Under the pieces are notes generated by a model that was not told where the DNA came from, made no database searches, and saw nothing but the letters and a program-made list of their open reading frames with translations. A DNA stretch of 64,000 nt from the NCBI GenBank assembly GCA_002104985.1, contig MCGO01000153.1, positions 1 to 64,000 of the forward strand. Direction: 5' to 3'. The position numbers and the translations under genes were made by a program. The stretch's first letter is position 1. Each line of letters begins with the position of its first letter. The DNA comes from Rhizoclosmatium globosum (Eukaryota; Chytridiomycota; Chytridiomycetes; Chytridiales; Chytriomycetaceae). Of this stretch, positions 42,445 to 54,969 are shown one piece after another.

Positions 42445-44047
42445 CTCTCTTTTGGATCTATCAAGACAGATCGATGATGCGCTTTTGGGCGACAGAGACG
42501 ACTCGGGACCCGCAGCCTCGGAAGTGACTGAACCGCTGATCACTTGGACACCGGCCTTCGACTCGGTCAAGAAAGGCTCAACGGACGTGACTGCCTTGCT
42601 GTCCCTCAAGGCCGCTGCCTCTCCTTCAAATCCAAGTGACGTGTCTGCGGTCGGCGTTGATCTGGTCGTTGTTGTCGATGTGTCTGCAAGTATGCGTGGG
42701 CGGCCCTTGAGCGCTGTGAAACAGACATTAAGATATGTTGCATCGTGTCTCACTCAGAACGACCGTATTTGTATCATTCAATTCAGCAGATTCGCTCAAC
42801 AGTTGACAAAGTTTCGCGTTTGTACTCCGGGATCTGATGGTCTTGTGGCAGTCACACGTGCAATTGATGGAATGAAGACCCAGGGTGGAACAAATATTCT
42901 GTCCGGGTGTGAATATGCTTTGAGGGTGTTGGAAGGACGTGAGGAGAAGAATGATTCGTGCGCGGTGCTTCTTTTGACGGATGGGCAGGATAACTCTGTT
43001 CAGAACTATTCTGGTTTCTTGCGGGAAGCTGAAGAACTTAATGTGCCGTTTTATACTTATGGGTTTCGGGAAAGCCATGATAGTGCATTATTATCAAGAA
43101 TATCCGGAAAGAGGGGAACTTTCACTTATATTCCCCATCCGAACGTGTTTCAAGATGTAAGCTTTACTTGATTGTCAACTTGTTGTACTAATGATAACTT
43201 GACATAGGCGTTTGCAGGTACCCTAGGCGGAATCAAATCGACAATCTATAAAGACCTTTCCCTTAAGATTAGCATCCCAGATTCATCCGAAGGTGTACAG
43301 CTCGCTTCTATCGGATGCTCTCATAACTATACATTTGAAGACGGCGTTGCCACCATTTCATTCGGAAATCTTTTTGCAGAAGAACAACGCGACGTTATTG
43401 TAAAGTTCACCATCAATCCAGAACTCGATATGCAAAGCTATACATTCGCAGAAGTGTCATGTTCATACATTGATGCGCTCACGAGTCAGCCCATCTCAAA
43501 GGCATACCCTGCGTTCTCACTTCCCCTTGTCGAATCAACCATCACCCAGTCATACAACCCTCTCGTCGTCCGTCAGCTTCTCCGACTTGTAGCACTCCGT
43601 CAAATGGAACAATGCCGTGTCACCGTCGTATCACCAGAAGATATGAGTTTCTGGATGGATGACGCTATAAAAGCTATCGAGAAAACTTTGATAGACTGTT
43701 ATAACCTGAGTCCGACGACGCAATTCAACTTGTATGATCCTGCCATGAAGCTGGATGGCATACCTGAGGAGGAATGGGTCTTTGTGAAAGCGATTGTTAC
43801 TGATTTGGGGCAATGTGGACCACAAGCTACTATGACAGCTATTGAAAATACGTACACTACTCAACGTTCTACGTATGCTGATCCAAATTTGAATGTTGTG
43901 GGTGGAGGTGATGATGAGTCGTATTTTGCTCTTGATTTGGATTTTGTAAGAGGAGCGTCGAGTGGACCGAGACGTCAAGGAACTACAACTGCTCTTGGAA
44001 GTTATTTCTGGATGGCAGAACCGTGCATCGAGCATCGCTCAGACTAA
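42065..44047 (+). CDS. RING-finger/vWA-domain protein, candidate E3 ubiquitin ligase
   Basis: Exons 42065-42210, 42298-43156 and 43208-44047 close to 614 residues. The N-terminus is a RING-type finger (ICCVCHESLD, NQMHLGCFEQC, then across the intron CPLCRELFP). A linker with about 12 asparagines follows, then a von Willebrand A domain whose metal site is intact: DVSASMRG (D-x-S-x-S), a TQGGTNI loop and LLTDGQDN. A C-terminal beta/helical region of about 270 residues follows. RING plus vWA is the layout of plant WAV3-type ubiquitin ligases, so ubiquitin transfer onto a vWA-recruited substrate is a reasonable guess. The gene sits between two OPT paralogues, all on one strand. Confidence 0.8.
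42411..42445. repeat. CAA/AAC trinucleotide run (polyN)
   Basis: An uninterrupted trinucleotide run reads as about 12 asparagines in the RING-vWA linker. Pure runs of this kind vary in length between strains. Confidence 0.9.
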
Positions 44048-44210
44048 AAGCAGAAGCACTCAGTGATTTTACAAATAAACGAGACTTTTCTTCTAACTTT
44101 TCTTTTGCGTTAAAAAACGTTTTCCAATTTGGGCACACACCCAGCCACGAAAACAGCAGCCTTGCATCTTCGTTTCCTCCCTCTTCCCACATCCAAAGTA
44201 ACTGGCAGTC

Positions 44211-47200
44211 ATGGATATCGAAACACTGGATGCTGAAGATGCCATTGCATCCTCAGTTGAACACATTGTGCCAAAACGGGATAACCCCGATGTCCCTGCC
44301 TTCACGTAAGATCTTCTTTGAAGAATGTCGAGGCTTTGCGTGTTGCACTCACCCTCATCACCTCAACTAGGTTCCGAGCTGTTCTGTTAGGTGGGCTCTT
44401 TGGAATCGGGCTTTCCCTTGCAATGTCTGTCTGGGCCTTCCGAACAAACGCTTCAATCACATCCTCTGTAAGTCCTCAACTTCGTAAATAGGATCCGTCT
44501 GGGTGTTTGTGCGTCTGAAAGATCTGATCAGTTGAACCCTTTGTTGGTGTGTTTTAGGGTGCAACGTTTGCTGTGGTCGCTTGTTATCCGTTGGGACTTA
44601 TTTGGCATAGAGTGTTGCCGATACATCCGTTTTGGAATCCTGGACCGTTTTCGGTGAAGGAGCATGTTGTGATCTGTGAGTGTGAATGATCGTTGATGTG
44701 GAACCGAAGTTTGGTTTTTTATTGTTTGGACAGATGTTCTCACGCATGCTAGTAGTGTGCCTTATGGAATGGAGAATGTGGTGTCGCAGGCTATGCCTAC
44801 ACTTATGGTTTGAGACAGTTTTGTTTTGTCAACATGGGCTGATTCTGACAAAACATGCACAGAACAACAAGGATATCACGTTCTTTCATGCGCTGGCGTT
44901 TGTTATCGTCACTCAGTTTACGGGATTCGGATTCGCTGGACTGTGTCGACGGTTCCTGGTCAAACCGGCAGCCATCATTTGGCCAACCACGTTCTCAACA
45001 CTTGCCATTTTTGCGTCCTTCCACGGAACAGATGGAGGTGTTCCAAAAACCGAAACTGTGAAAATGGAGGATTTCGTCGTGGCTGATGCGGGGGAGACTA
45101 ACCCAACAAGGATGGAGGTTGTGATTGAAGACGACCTGATGAGCTCTCATACCGCAAAGTCGTCCAGCCTTTTACTCAAAAACTCAAGCATAGAGTTAAA
45201 CACTCGTGCTGCTCAGCACCTGGAAGATGGGACAGAGCAGAAAGAGGAAGTGGAAGTGCATAAACTGTACAAAACGACACGACAGCAAGCGTTCTGGTAC
45301 TCCTTTCTTGGAATGTATCTGTACTCGTTTATTCCAGAGTTCTTTTTCCCATTATTGCAGACGCTTTCGATTTGTACGCGCGCGAGTTTCGAGGGACTCA
45401 AGTCAGGGAGTATGGGGACTTTTAATGCGATTTCTAGTGCGACGAATGGGGTTGGGTTGTTTTCGGTTACATTGGATTGGTATTATATCCAAGCTGGGTT
45501 TTTGACTACACCTTGGTGGGCGATTTTGTGTTATGGGGCTGGAAGAGTGTTCTTGCAGTGGGGTGCTGCAGTGTTGCTGTACATGTCAGACAGTTGAGTC
45601 CTCCGCCAGTTTCAGTTTTAGTAACTAGGAAGTTAAAACATATTTTTTTACGCAGCTTGGGGTCTCAACCAAGTCATGTCTCACGATTCAATCAACCCCG
45701 TTCTGAATTCCGTCAAACTCTTTGTCGGAAATGCGAGCTCTGTCACACATACACTAGGCGCTCCAGTCGACCCTGCATTCTTTTATAACGCGACGGATAA
45801 CTATAACCTCAATATCACTGCATACCAAGACGTATCTCCTATCCACATTACATCCTTCTTCGCTGTTCAGTATGGATCCTCCTTCCTCACCATCGCGGCA
45901 GTTTTGTCACACGTGTTTCTATGGTACGGCAACACAATTCGTCGGCAAGCCAAAAACGCCATGAAACAAGTAGCTGACACATACGATTCATTGGACGTTC
46001 ATAATAAGCTCATGACAGCGTATTGGGATCCATCTGACTGGATGTTCTTGGTGTTCCTTGTTGTAATGGGGGTACTCATATTCTGTGTGAATTTGTTCAC
46101 GCCGTTTGTGATGCCGTGGTGGGGTGTTTTGCTCAACTTGACTGTAATCGGAATTCTTATTGTACCATGTGGAATCATTCAAGGGGTATGAGCTATTTCT
46201 TTGGCTGATACATGTCTTCTAAACTATGTTGTATAGATTTCTGGAATCGGGATCAATATTTCTGTCCTCGCCGAGTTCTTGATGGGAACTTTGATTCCAG
46301 GACAAACCGTTGCGGTTATGGCATTCAAGTCCCTCGCACTGAATAACTTGAACCAAGGAATTCTGCTCGTGTCTGGACTTAAACTCGGACATTACCTTCA
46401 CGTTCCACCTGCAGCGATTCTCGGCGCTCAGTTCTTGGGTACATTTATTAATGCGGTTGCATCAACAAGTGTTACTTGGGCAATGATGTTTTCGTCCGGA
46501 AATCTGTTGCATCCTAACCATGGCGACTGGCAGTACATTGTTTACCAGACCTTTTACTCTGATGGTGCAATTTGGGGTGCAATTGGCCCGATGCGGTTCT
46601 TTGGTGTTGGATCTTTGTATCAAGGTCTGCTTTGGTGTTTCTTGATTGGGTTCTTGTGTCCATTTGGCCCATGGTTGATGAATCGATATGTGTACCCGTC
46701 CAAGTTTTGGAAATATGTCAACTGTGAGTTGGTTTTCTGATTAGTAATTTCGCTGATGAATCATAGTTCCAATTATTTTCGCGTTTGGAGGGGTTGGTGG
46801 ATTCCAGAACGGTATTATTTCACCATTATTGGTTGGATTCGTATTCCAGGTCCTTGTTTTCAAGTATTATCGTCAATGGTACCACGCGTTTAATTTCGTG
46901 ATGGCGTCAGGATTTGATATGGGTTTGTCTCTATGTCTCTTTGTATTAGTTTTCCGTTCTCACAATCTTCACAGGACTTGGAATCGCTGTGTTGTCTATT
47001 GCTCTACTTGGCGTCATCAATATCCAACTTCCATACAATGCTTTGAATCCAAACCTTCTTAATGTTCCCATTGACTATTATTGTTATGCTGGAGCCAACT
47101 TTTCAGAGTACGTAAAATCATTTACCTTGAAATGCGGCTGAATGCTCAACATTTTGATTAGTTTCGACTGCACATACTATTCATTCAAAAACAAATCCGA

Positions 47201-47216
47201 TCCTCGAGCATGCTGA
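44211..47216 (+). CDS. Oligopeptide transporter, OPT family (copy 2)
   Basis: Ten exons (44211-44305, 44371-44467, 44558-44675, 44734-44807, 44863-45592, 45656-46185, 46237-46723, 46767-46922, 46975-47107, 47162-47216) give 824 residues. Eight of the ten exons have exactly the same length as in copy 1; only the first and the fifth, which holds the acidic loop, differ. Motifs match copy 1 throughout (FWNPGPFSVKEHVV, DWYYIQAGFLTTPWW, SDGAIWGAIGPMRFFG). The loop of exon 5 is rewritten and the N-terminus is shorter. Expected function is proton-coupled oligopeptide uptake. The two copies clearly arose by duplication, with the RING-vWA gene between them. Confidence 0.95.
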
Positions 47217-47243
47217 CTTTCGTTTGTAGAAATATAGAGTCTC

Positions 47244-47249
47244 AATAAA
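47244..47249 (+). terminator. Candidate polyadenylation signal
   Basis: AATAAA lies 28 bases after the stop codon of OPT copy 2, in a 92-base gap before the converging HMMR-like gene. Tentative. Confidence 0.45.
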
Positions 47250-47308
47250 TAATAGGTTTTTATCAAAACACACAGGATTATACACCAAAAAACACACTTC
47301 CATCTAAA

Positions 47309-50300
47309 TTAAATTTGCACAAAGAACGCCTGCGAGCTGTTATCAACTTCATTGCTTGTTGCATCCTTGCCGTCTCCATTTTCGACATCCTCTGAATTAG
47401 TTACAGTCTTTGATCCATCCATAACAGGCATTTTCTTTCCAACAACTGGCTTTGTGAGGTCAATTTCCTGACTAGCCCGTGCGGCCAGGACTTGGCGGCC
47501 AACTCGTGACATCTTTCGAGGACCAAGTGCTGCTGGCGCGCTCTTTTCAGTTTCAGGTTTTGTTGAAGTGGCGTGAGCAAACTTGAAGTCGGCTGGGGCA
47601 TTGGTTGACGACACAACAGGAACAACGGCCTTGTATGCTTCCAAATCACGCTCCATAACCATATTCTTTCGGCGAAGAGCATCGCGTTCACGAGTAAGAG
47701 TTGCGTGTTCCTATGTTGTGACAGATTTGAGAACGCAGAAAACCCCAGAACGAAACAAACCTCTTTCATTTTGATGAGCTCTTCCTTCATCTTGGCAATG
47801 TGTCGAATCTTTTGTTGGGCATTTTGGTGACCCATCAAATCCGCGTTGGCGGAAGCAAGTTGCTGGATTTGGCTGAAGGCAGCTTTATGATTCTTCTCCA
47901 AAAAGTCCACCTGTGCCTTTAAATGTGCTTCGACTTCGGCTTGACGACGTTCAGCAACGATGATGGCATCCTGAAGTCTACAGTAAAATAGTCAGTTATA
48001 TGCTATAGTACGAGAGATGAATGTTAGAGAGTGAGGAATATCGCAAAATTGAAATCGTGTTTCGCAGTCTTTATAAATAGCAGGACCAACTTGGATCGCA
48101 ATCGTGTAAATGAACTCAAAGAAAAGTAGAAAAAAAATATGAGGATTTAAAAGAGAAGGGCAGAGAGGGAAGGATTGGGGATCTCAAAAAAAGAACCACC
48201 TTTCGTTTTCCTTTTTGATTGTTTTGACTTCAGAGGCACTTCCTTCCAAAAGAGTTTCATACTCAAGTTTGTCTTCAGTAGCCTTGGCCACGACAGCCTC
48301 CACTTGACGTTGAGCAAGTGCAAGTTCTTTCTTGGTTTGCACCGCTTCTTCAGCATCAGTTTTCAGTTTCAGGTAAGTGGCTTCCATATTTTGCAATCGC
48401 TCTTTCAATTCGCGAATTTCTTCATCACGTCGACCAACTTCATTCGCGTGACGGAGTTTTACAGCAGCAACTTCGGTCTCCAAGTCTTTGACAGTCGCGT
48501 CACGCTCCTCCAACGCTTTTGATAGTCTTTCACTGCGGATCTGCAGTTCAACGACGATTGATCGATGCGATTCACGTTCATCTTCGTGGACTTTGATGCT
48601 GTCAAGAGTCCGGCTTTTCAAAGTGTCCAATTCCATACGCGCTCCTTCGAGTTCCGCGGTACGTTGAGACAATTCCTGACCAACGTGCAACAAACGGTCA
48701 TCTTTTTCTTGAACCACCATCTTTTCTTGTTCCAAAGCAGCAACAAGAAGAGCAACATTGTCCTTGGTATCATCATGGTACTTCCTGAACTCCGCAAGCT
48801 TGGTTTCTGAATCACGGCGTGTGCTGTTATGGGCAGCCTTCTCAGCTGCGAGGTTCTCTTCCAAGCTTTTAGATGTGGCAGCTGCGTCAGCCAACCTCGA
48901 TTCGGCATCGTATAACTGAGACTTCAAGGTAGTAATAGTTTGGCTGGTGTCACGTCGTTCGTTCGCCAAAGTTTGAGAGAGCTCTGTTGTCAAGTTCATG
49001 GCAAATGCATGCGCTGCTTGTTCTTCTTCCAGAGCCTTTGTAAGTTCATCAATACGTTTCGATGAAGCTTCCATACCCAAGTGCTGGGTTTCAAGTTCCG
49101 ATTGAAGGGAACTGATTTTCTCGATGGAAAGTGCATGATTTGATGTTTCCGATGCTAAGGTCTTCTTGAGGAAATCTAACTCCTCTGAGAGAGTCGCCAC
49201 AGCAGCAGTTTGAGCATCTAGAGACGCAGATAGGTCTTGTGATCGACGACGTTCGGTTACAACAACTTCACGTTCACGAGTTAAATCTGACTCAAACTGT
49301 TCCTTCAGTGATGTATGGGCTTCCGCGGCAGCGGCAAGTTCCTCCGTAACACGAATCATTTCTGTTTCGACAGCCTCTTTTTTGGCCATCAAATCCTGCA
49401 TCTCACTGTGTAACACACGTCCTGATTCCATTTCTGCATTTAACTGTGCCTCCAGTTCAATAAACTTTTGTGATAGAGTATGTTTGGCTTCTTTCTCAGC
49501 ATTAAGTTCAAGTTGAAGAGCTTCAAGCTGGGACTTGGTCATATCATGTGCTGAAGCCACCTTTTCTACGTCTTCGAACAGCTCGCTGATCTTTCTTTGG
49601 GCACGGTCGTAATCACCAGCTAAATTGTCAATCTCGGTTTGCATTTGATTCATCGAAGCGTTGGCAGCTTGAATCTCTGCGTCCTTCGCCAACACTTCGG
49701 CACGGTGTGAAGCCATAAGTTCGACAACCTCTTCCGTCTTGAGCTCAAGTTGGCTATTCAACTCAGAAAACGACTTTTGCTCCTCAGCCAAACGAGCCTC
49801 TAAACTTGAAATCTTATCATTCAACTCAGCAGTCGTGGTAGACAACATGGATGAGGTCTCAGAGAGTTTCACTTGAAGTTCCGAGTTGGCTTTCTGGGTA
49901 TCCTCCAAAGTTGACTTCAATGACCCAACGTCAGATTGAAGACTGTGAATCGACTCCGCTTTTTCAGAATTCTGGCTAGAGAGCTGAGCGTTCAACTCGG
50001 TATATTCCTCCAATTCTTTTTGGAGCCCTTCAGCAGCAGACTTGGAATCGCCAACAGCAGCGTTTAAGGATTCTATGCGAGCCTCCAACGCAGCGTGCTT
50101 CTCCTTCAACAAAGAAATCAACGCATCTGAATCCCCAAGGCGAGCTTCGTGTTCCTTCACACTCGACTTGGCAGTCTCCAACTCATCCGACACAAAAGCC
50201 TTTTCGCACTCAAGGGTTTCAATCTGTTGCCGGAACTCCCCAATAATCTGCTTGAACGCGGCTTCCATCTCAGCCATTTGGTTGCTGTGTGCAGTCGTGC

Positions 50301-52874
50301 GAGCTTGAAGCTTTTCCTTCAACTTTTCGATTTCATGCTGGGATTCCTCGGCAGCTGCTTCATTGTCGTACGCCCGTTCGCGGTACTCGGTAACCATATC
50401 GTGCTGCTCAGTAAGTTCAAACTTCAACTGTCCAATCTCTTGACGGTGTGAGTCTGCAAGTGCAGCAAGTTCCAGTTCCTTCGCCTTGATTTGCTCCTTG
50501 AGGTCAGATACGCTTACTTCCAATGCGGCAACGGCTTCGGCTTTTTGCTGAAGCTGGTCAACAGATGACGCTTGAATGGAAGCAATACGAAGCTCGGCCA
50601 TATCACGCTCTCCAGCACGGTATTGCCGCTCTTCTTCGAGTTGAGCTTGCATCTCTTCCATTTGAGACTCATTCAATGCAAGGGCGTCAGCGTGGTTTGC
50701 ATTAGCAGTATTGAGGGCTTCCACAGCGTCATCCAGAGCCGAGTGCAGTCTGATAATTTCTGCCTCCAAGTTCACAACCTTGGTTTGAGCCTCGTTAAGC
50801 TGGAATTGCATAGTTTCCATCTGCTTAGTAGAATACGACAATTCCTCTTCCAAGGTTGAAACACGAGCCTGCAGCTCTGATTTCAATGAATCTGCTTGCT
50901 GGAAATGCATTTGCCAAGTATCAGAAACTTCAGCGGTAGCAGCCAATTCAGCCTTGAGAGAGTCAATCTGAGAACGAAGGCCTTCTTCTTCTGCCGTCAT
51001 GGCTTCCAACTGCGCACCACGCTCCATGATCTCGTGCATACCGGTTTCCAAGTGTTGACGCAACTGCACGATTTCCTGACTCATAGCGTCCACCTTTTGT
51101 TCGCTCTCACTTTCACGAGCAACTAACGCCGCCTTGAGACTTTCAATCACATCCTCAAATTCTTGCTGCTCAGTAGCACGTAGCTGTTCGAGTTCAGACA
51201 AATGTTGTGCTTTTTCAGCCACAGAAGCTTCAAGGCGGTTAAGCATTTCAGTGACGTCACCATTTCGGCACCGCATATCGGAGAGAAGTGCTTCCAATGA
51301 TTCCTTCTCTTTTTCCAACTCGCGTTTGAATTCAGTTGCGGAAGCGACTTGAGTCAACAGATTCTGTACTTGTGATTCCAGTTCTCCACGCTGAGCCAAG
51401 AACTGTGTCTTCTCAGCCAAAACTTCTTCCAACTCGGCAGTGCGAGCGTTCAACTCAGATTCTAGCGTTTCAATTTTCAGCTTATCTGCGTCCCACTCTG
51501 AACGAGCGGCATCCAATGCTCTAGTAACACTGTCCAATCGCATTTCGACATCTCGCTTCTGAGAAGAGATCTGTTCGACATGGTCTTGCAAAGCCTGGAC
51601 CTGTGCCTCCCACTTCTCAAGTTCTTCATGAGATGACCGAGAACCCATTTCCATTTCCTCAAGCTTTTGCGAAAGCTCGTGTCTCTGAGCGTCCGCAGCC
51701 TCAAGTAATAAGTCACGTTGCTCTTTTTCAGCAATTAACTGGTCGACTTGAGTTCTGAGAGCGTCAGACAGGTCCCGCAGCTCCTTTCGTTCAATTTGGA
51801 GCTTTTCGAGGGTAGTGCTTTTAGATTCGACGAGGGAGCGTGTCTTTGCCGTAGTTTTCTCGAGGTCGGTTATTTTGCGTTCGAGGATTGTTGTTTTGGT
51901 GGCCTTCTCGACAAGGTTGACGGATTGCTTCTCCGTCTTTTCCAACTATCGGGGAAACGGTTTGTTAGTGTGGAATATGGAGTAATATTAGCATCAATCA
52001 AAACTAACGTTAGATTTCAGCAGATTGTGTCGTCGTGTCATTTCAGCAAGCTCCTTTTCTTTTGCAGCAGCAGTGGAGGCAAGAGAATTCTTCTCACGTG
52101 TAGCTTCCTTCAGAGAAACGTCAAGACGATTTAAACGCTCTTCCAACAAATGCATTTCACGTTGATGGGCGATGATTTGTCGTTCGTACTGTTCTTGCCA
52201 CTTCTGAGCCTGGTATGATTGTATTGTAAGCCTTGGTAAAAGCACAAAAGCTAGCAAACCTCTTTTTTGTATTTCATGGCTTCGTTGATTGCAGTTGCTG
52301 AAGGTGCAACAGGTGCACGAGACGATGCACGGCTGTTAGTTGGGGGAAGGGGGATCTGCGGACCGGCAGACGAAGTTTGCGACGTGGAGTCATCACTTTG
52401 CTCAGCGGCAGGAGCTGTGGTATCTACTAGAAGGGTGGTTGAGTAAGGAGCTATGTGGACCCAACAAAAGTACCTTTTGGCGGGCTCTTGAAACGCTTTT
52501 CGCTTTCAAGGAAGCCAAACTTCTTTGTTCTATCGTCTGAAACTAGAGAGACCTTCACTTCATAGTCGGTAGGGCCTGGAGTTTCACCAGGGACTGTGTA
52601 GGGAGAATGGGTTGACAGGTTAGCAAATGTTCGGGTACTGGGTACTTTGAAAGTGGGCAAGTTGGTTGAGATGCACTCTTAAGCTCCAAAACTATCTCCA
52701 GCTTTGGTTCTCAAGGTTTCAGTCCCAGCAAGTCGAGCCTACGTCCAACCTGTCAATCTCAGCTGCTTTGCCCTCCACCGAACCAGGCTCATTCTCATAC
52801 CACTTCTCACTCTGCCCTATCTCTGATGATGGCTTACCAAACAATTCCGGTCGTTTGCTGTGGGAGAAGGACAT
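47309..52874 (-). CDS. HMMR (RHAMM)-like spindle/centrosome coiled-coil protein
   Basis: Seven exons (52874-52838, 52644-52474, 52426-52260, 52209-52009, 51945-48200, 47977-47761, 47710-47309) close in frame to 1,646 residues. The N-terminus MSFSHSKRPELF, then PGPTDYEVKVS and FLESEKRFKS, mirrors the HMMR N-terminal domain (MSFPKAPLKRF-like start, PxPGxYDVK, KSQRFK). Near the C-terminus LMGHQNAQQKIRHIAKMKEE matches the HMMR C-terminal basic motif LxGHQNxxQKIKHxxKLK. Between them lie about 1,250 residues of unbroken heptads encoded by one exon. In animals HMMR binds microtubules, dynein light chain and TPX2 at spindle poles. Here a spindle-pole or basal-body role is inferred. The first intron is long (about 193 nt), and the ATG at 52874 was chosen from the conserved first exon. 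Confidence 0.85.
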
Positions 52875-53356
52875 TCGAGGTTTGCGAGGTCCTTATTGGT
52901 CGTTGTTTCTGTTTCAGATGGATTAAGCTCTGGCAGCTGCCTCCAGTGCAAGCTACTTACAATTTAGATGCTTATAAATACAGTCGGTGGTGTGGTATAT
53001 TGCGCGGGGCGAAGGCTACCGGTTGCTTGGAAGTTGGTGGGTCGAGCTCCAAGTTTGTTTCAAGTTTTTGGACTGACCAATAGAGGAATATCAGAACTTG
53101 AGATGGCCCAAATTTAACCATTTGTAGAGTACTTGAGGGCAAAACGGAGAAATCTGTAGAGAATCAAGGGTGTTGAAGGATGAGAACCAAGATAAATCCC
53201 CACATGAATAAGTTCATCTCAGAGGCGAACTATAAAGGGTTAATAAATAAATTAATACGGAGAAATAAATAATAAATCGGAAGAAGAAAGAAGCGAGTCC
53301 GATTTGGGGGCTGATGATTTCCAAAGCAATTCTGAAGCAACCAAACGAAGCAATCA
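52875..53356. promoter_or_regulatory. Divergent region between HMMR-like gene and adaptor A
   Basis: About 480 bases separate two start codons facing away from each other, so both promoters lie here. The part next to adaptor A is AT-rich (about 53230-53300). Open frames in the stretch are short and unconvincing. I see no specific element I would name. Confidence 0.45.
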
Positions 53357-54891
53357 ATGTCGTCGCCCAATTCACGCAACCCGTTCCTCGCCGTCCCACC
53401 CACTTCAAGCCTTCCTATCCCACACAATTCCAATTCCAATGCCAACAACGGCAACACTCTCCCGCAAAACGAGGCGGCCCAGCTGAATCCACACAATCCG
53501 TTCCGAAGCCCAAGTCCTTTTCCAATGGCAACTTCAACTTCGCCCTTCAATCCATTTGTTCAGTCGTCTTCTTCTTCGCCTTCAAATCCGTTTCTTGCTC
53601 CTTCGCCTTCTTTGAAACCGTCGGCGGCACTGCTCACAGAGTTCGACCCCTTCAAATCTTCAGGTTCGCAATCAAACACACTTAGGTCTCAAGATGCATT
53701 CACATCCATAAACTCTTCGTTATCCGCTGCGTTGCCTCCACCTTATGCTTCAGTCATAAACCCATCGTCAAATGCGATAACCACTCAAGTGAATAATCTG
53801 GAAGAAGACGAACGCCTTGCCCTCCAGATTGCATTGGGCCAAGAACCTACCTCACAAGGAAATATCTCACAAATTGAATCCGATGAAATACTTGCAAAAC
53901 GGTTGGCCGAGGAAGAACGAAGGGGTAGTATTTCAAATTCGTCAAATAATCCCGGACGTAATACTGGTGGAATGGTTGCTTCGAGTGTATTGGCTGTCTC
54001 TAATGATGATCAAGATGATGATGCTACTCTTGCGCGAATTCTTCAAGAGGTACAGTGAATTTTGATAGATACGAATACCCAATTAAACACAATCAACATC
54101 AGGAAGAAGATAATGCATTCTTGGAACAATCTCGGAGAGAGGCTAGCAATCTCATCAGTATACCACCCAGACCAAGCCAGTACAACAGTAATCCTCCATA
54201 CAACTTACACACGTCAATGTACACTCTACCAACCAACCAACCAACAATGCACCCCAATTATCCGACCACATTCCCAGCACAAGCCGCCAGCTTCAGCGTC
54301 GGCACACCTTATCACACCCACGGCTTCCCCCTGGACACAACCCCCACCTCCCGCTTCCCCACAACCGAAACCCGTGACGTCGACATCTGCATCTGGGGCA
54401 GAGACTGCATAACCGTTATGGAATCAACCAACCGTCTCTTCTACATAAACCTCCTCTCCCGTGAAGCCCGATACCTCCAAAACTGGCGTGTCCAACGAAC
54501 AGACGCTGACGGCCCGACCGTCTTTGTCATCACGAAGAAGCAGGGGAACGCGCTTGCGCCTATGGACACTGTTGCTTTGTTTGACGCGTCGGTTGGGAAG
54601 GTGATTGCGTGTAAGGGGAAAGGGGAGGTGTTGAATTTTAGTACGGTGAGTGGAAGTGAGAAGCTTGTGTGGAAGGATGGGGAGTTGCGTGTGAATCATG
54701 GGTTTTTTGGGAAGAAGGGGGCGGGGGATGATTGTACGGATTTGTTTGCGTATGTTGTGAGGAAGGGGAGGGAGGATGGGAATTTGGTGCGGTATCGTGT
54801 TCGTGTTGGAGGGAGAGGGTTGAATAAGGTGGATTTGATTTGTTCCAGTTTTGTTGCTATGCTTTTGTTGGAGATGGGGACGAATGTGTAA
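53357..54891 (+). CDS. NPF/LPPxY/MIU-like adaptor with tubby-like C-terminal domain (paralogue A)
   Basis: Exons 53357-54049 and 54103-54891 give 493 residues. The N-terminal 110 residues carry four NPF motifs (RNPFLA, HNPFRS, FNPFVQ, SNPFLA) plus DPF, the peptides bound by EH domains and adaptin ears. LPPPYASV is a PPxY motif for WW domains. Acidic helices EDERLALQIAL, SDEILAKRLAEEE and ATLARILQEV resemble MIU/UIM ubiquitin-binding motifs. The last 170 residues form a domain starting DVDICIWGRDCITVME, with KVIACKGKGEVLNF and SGSEKLVWKDGELRV, and ending RVRVGGRGLNKVDLICSSF plus a hydrophobic helix. A beta-rich domain closing on a hydrophobic helix resembles tubby/LURP/scramblase folds. The family name is unknown to me. 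Endocytic adaptor function is inferred. Confidence 0.7.
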
Positions 54892-54969
54892 AAAGAGACA
54901 AAGAATATACAAATTTTGTTTTCACTATTCTTGGATCTTGTCAGACAAAGGGCTCTGAATCTCATTGTT

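Noticed and set aside
47309..52874. Myosin, CLIP-170 or golgin as the identity of the long coiled-coil gene
   Set aside because: There is no motor, CAP-Gly or GRIP domain, while both terminal HMMR signatures are present.
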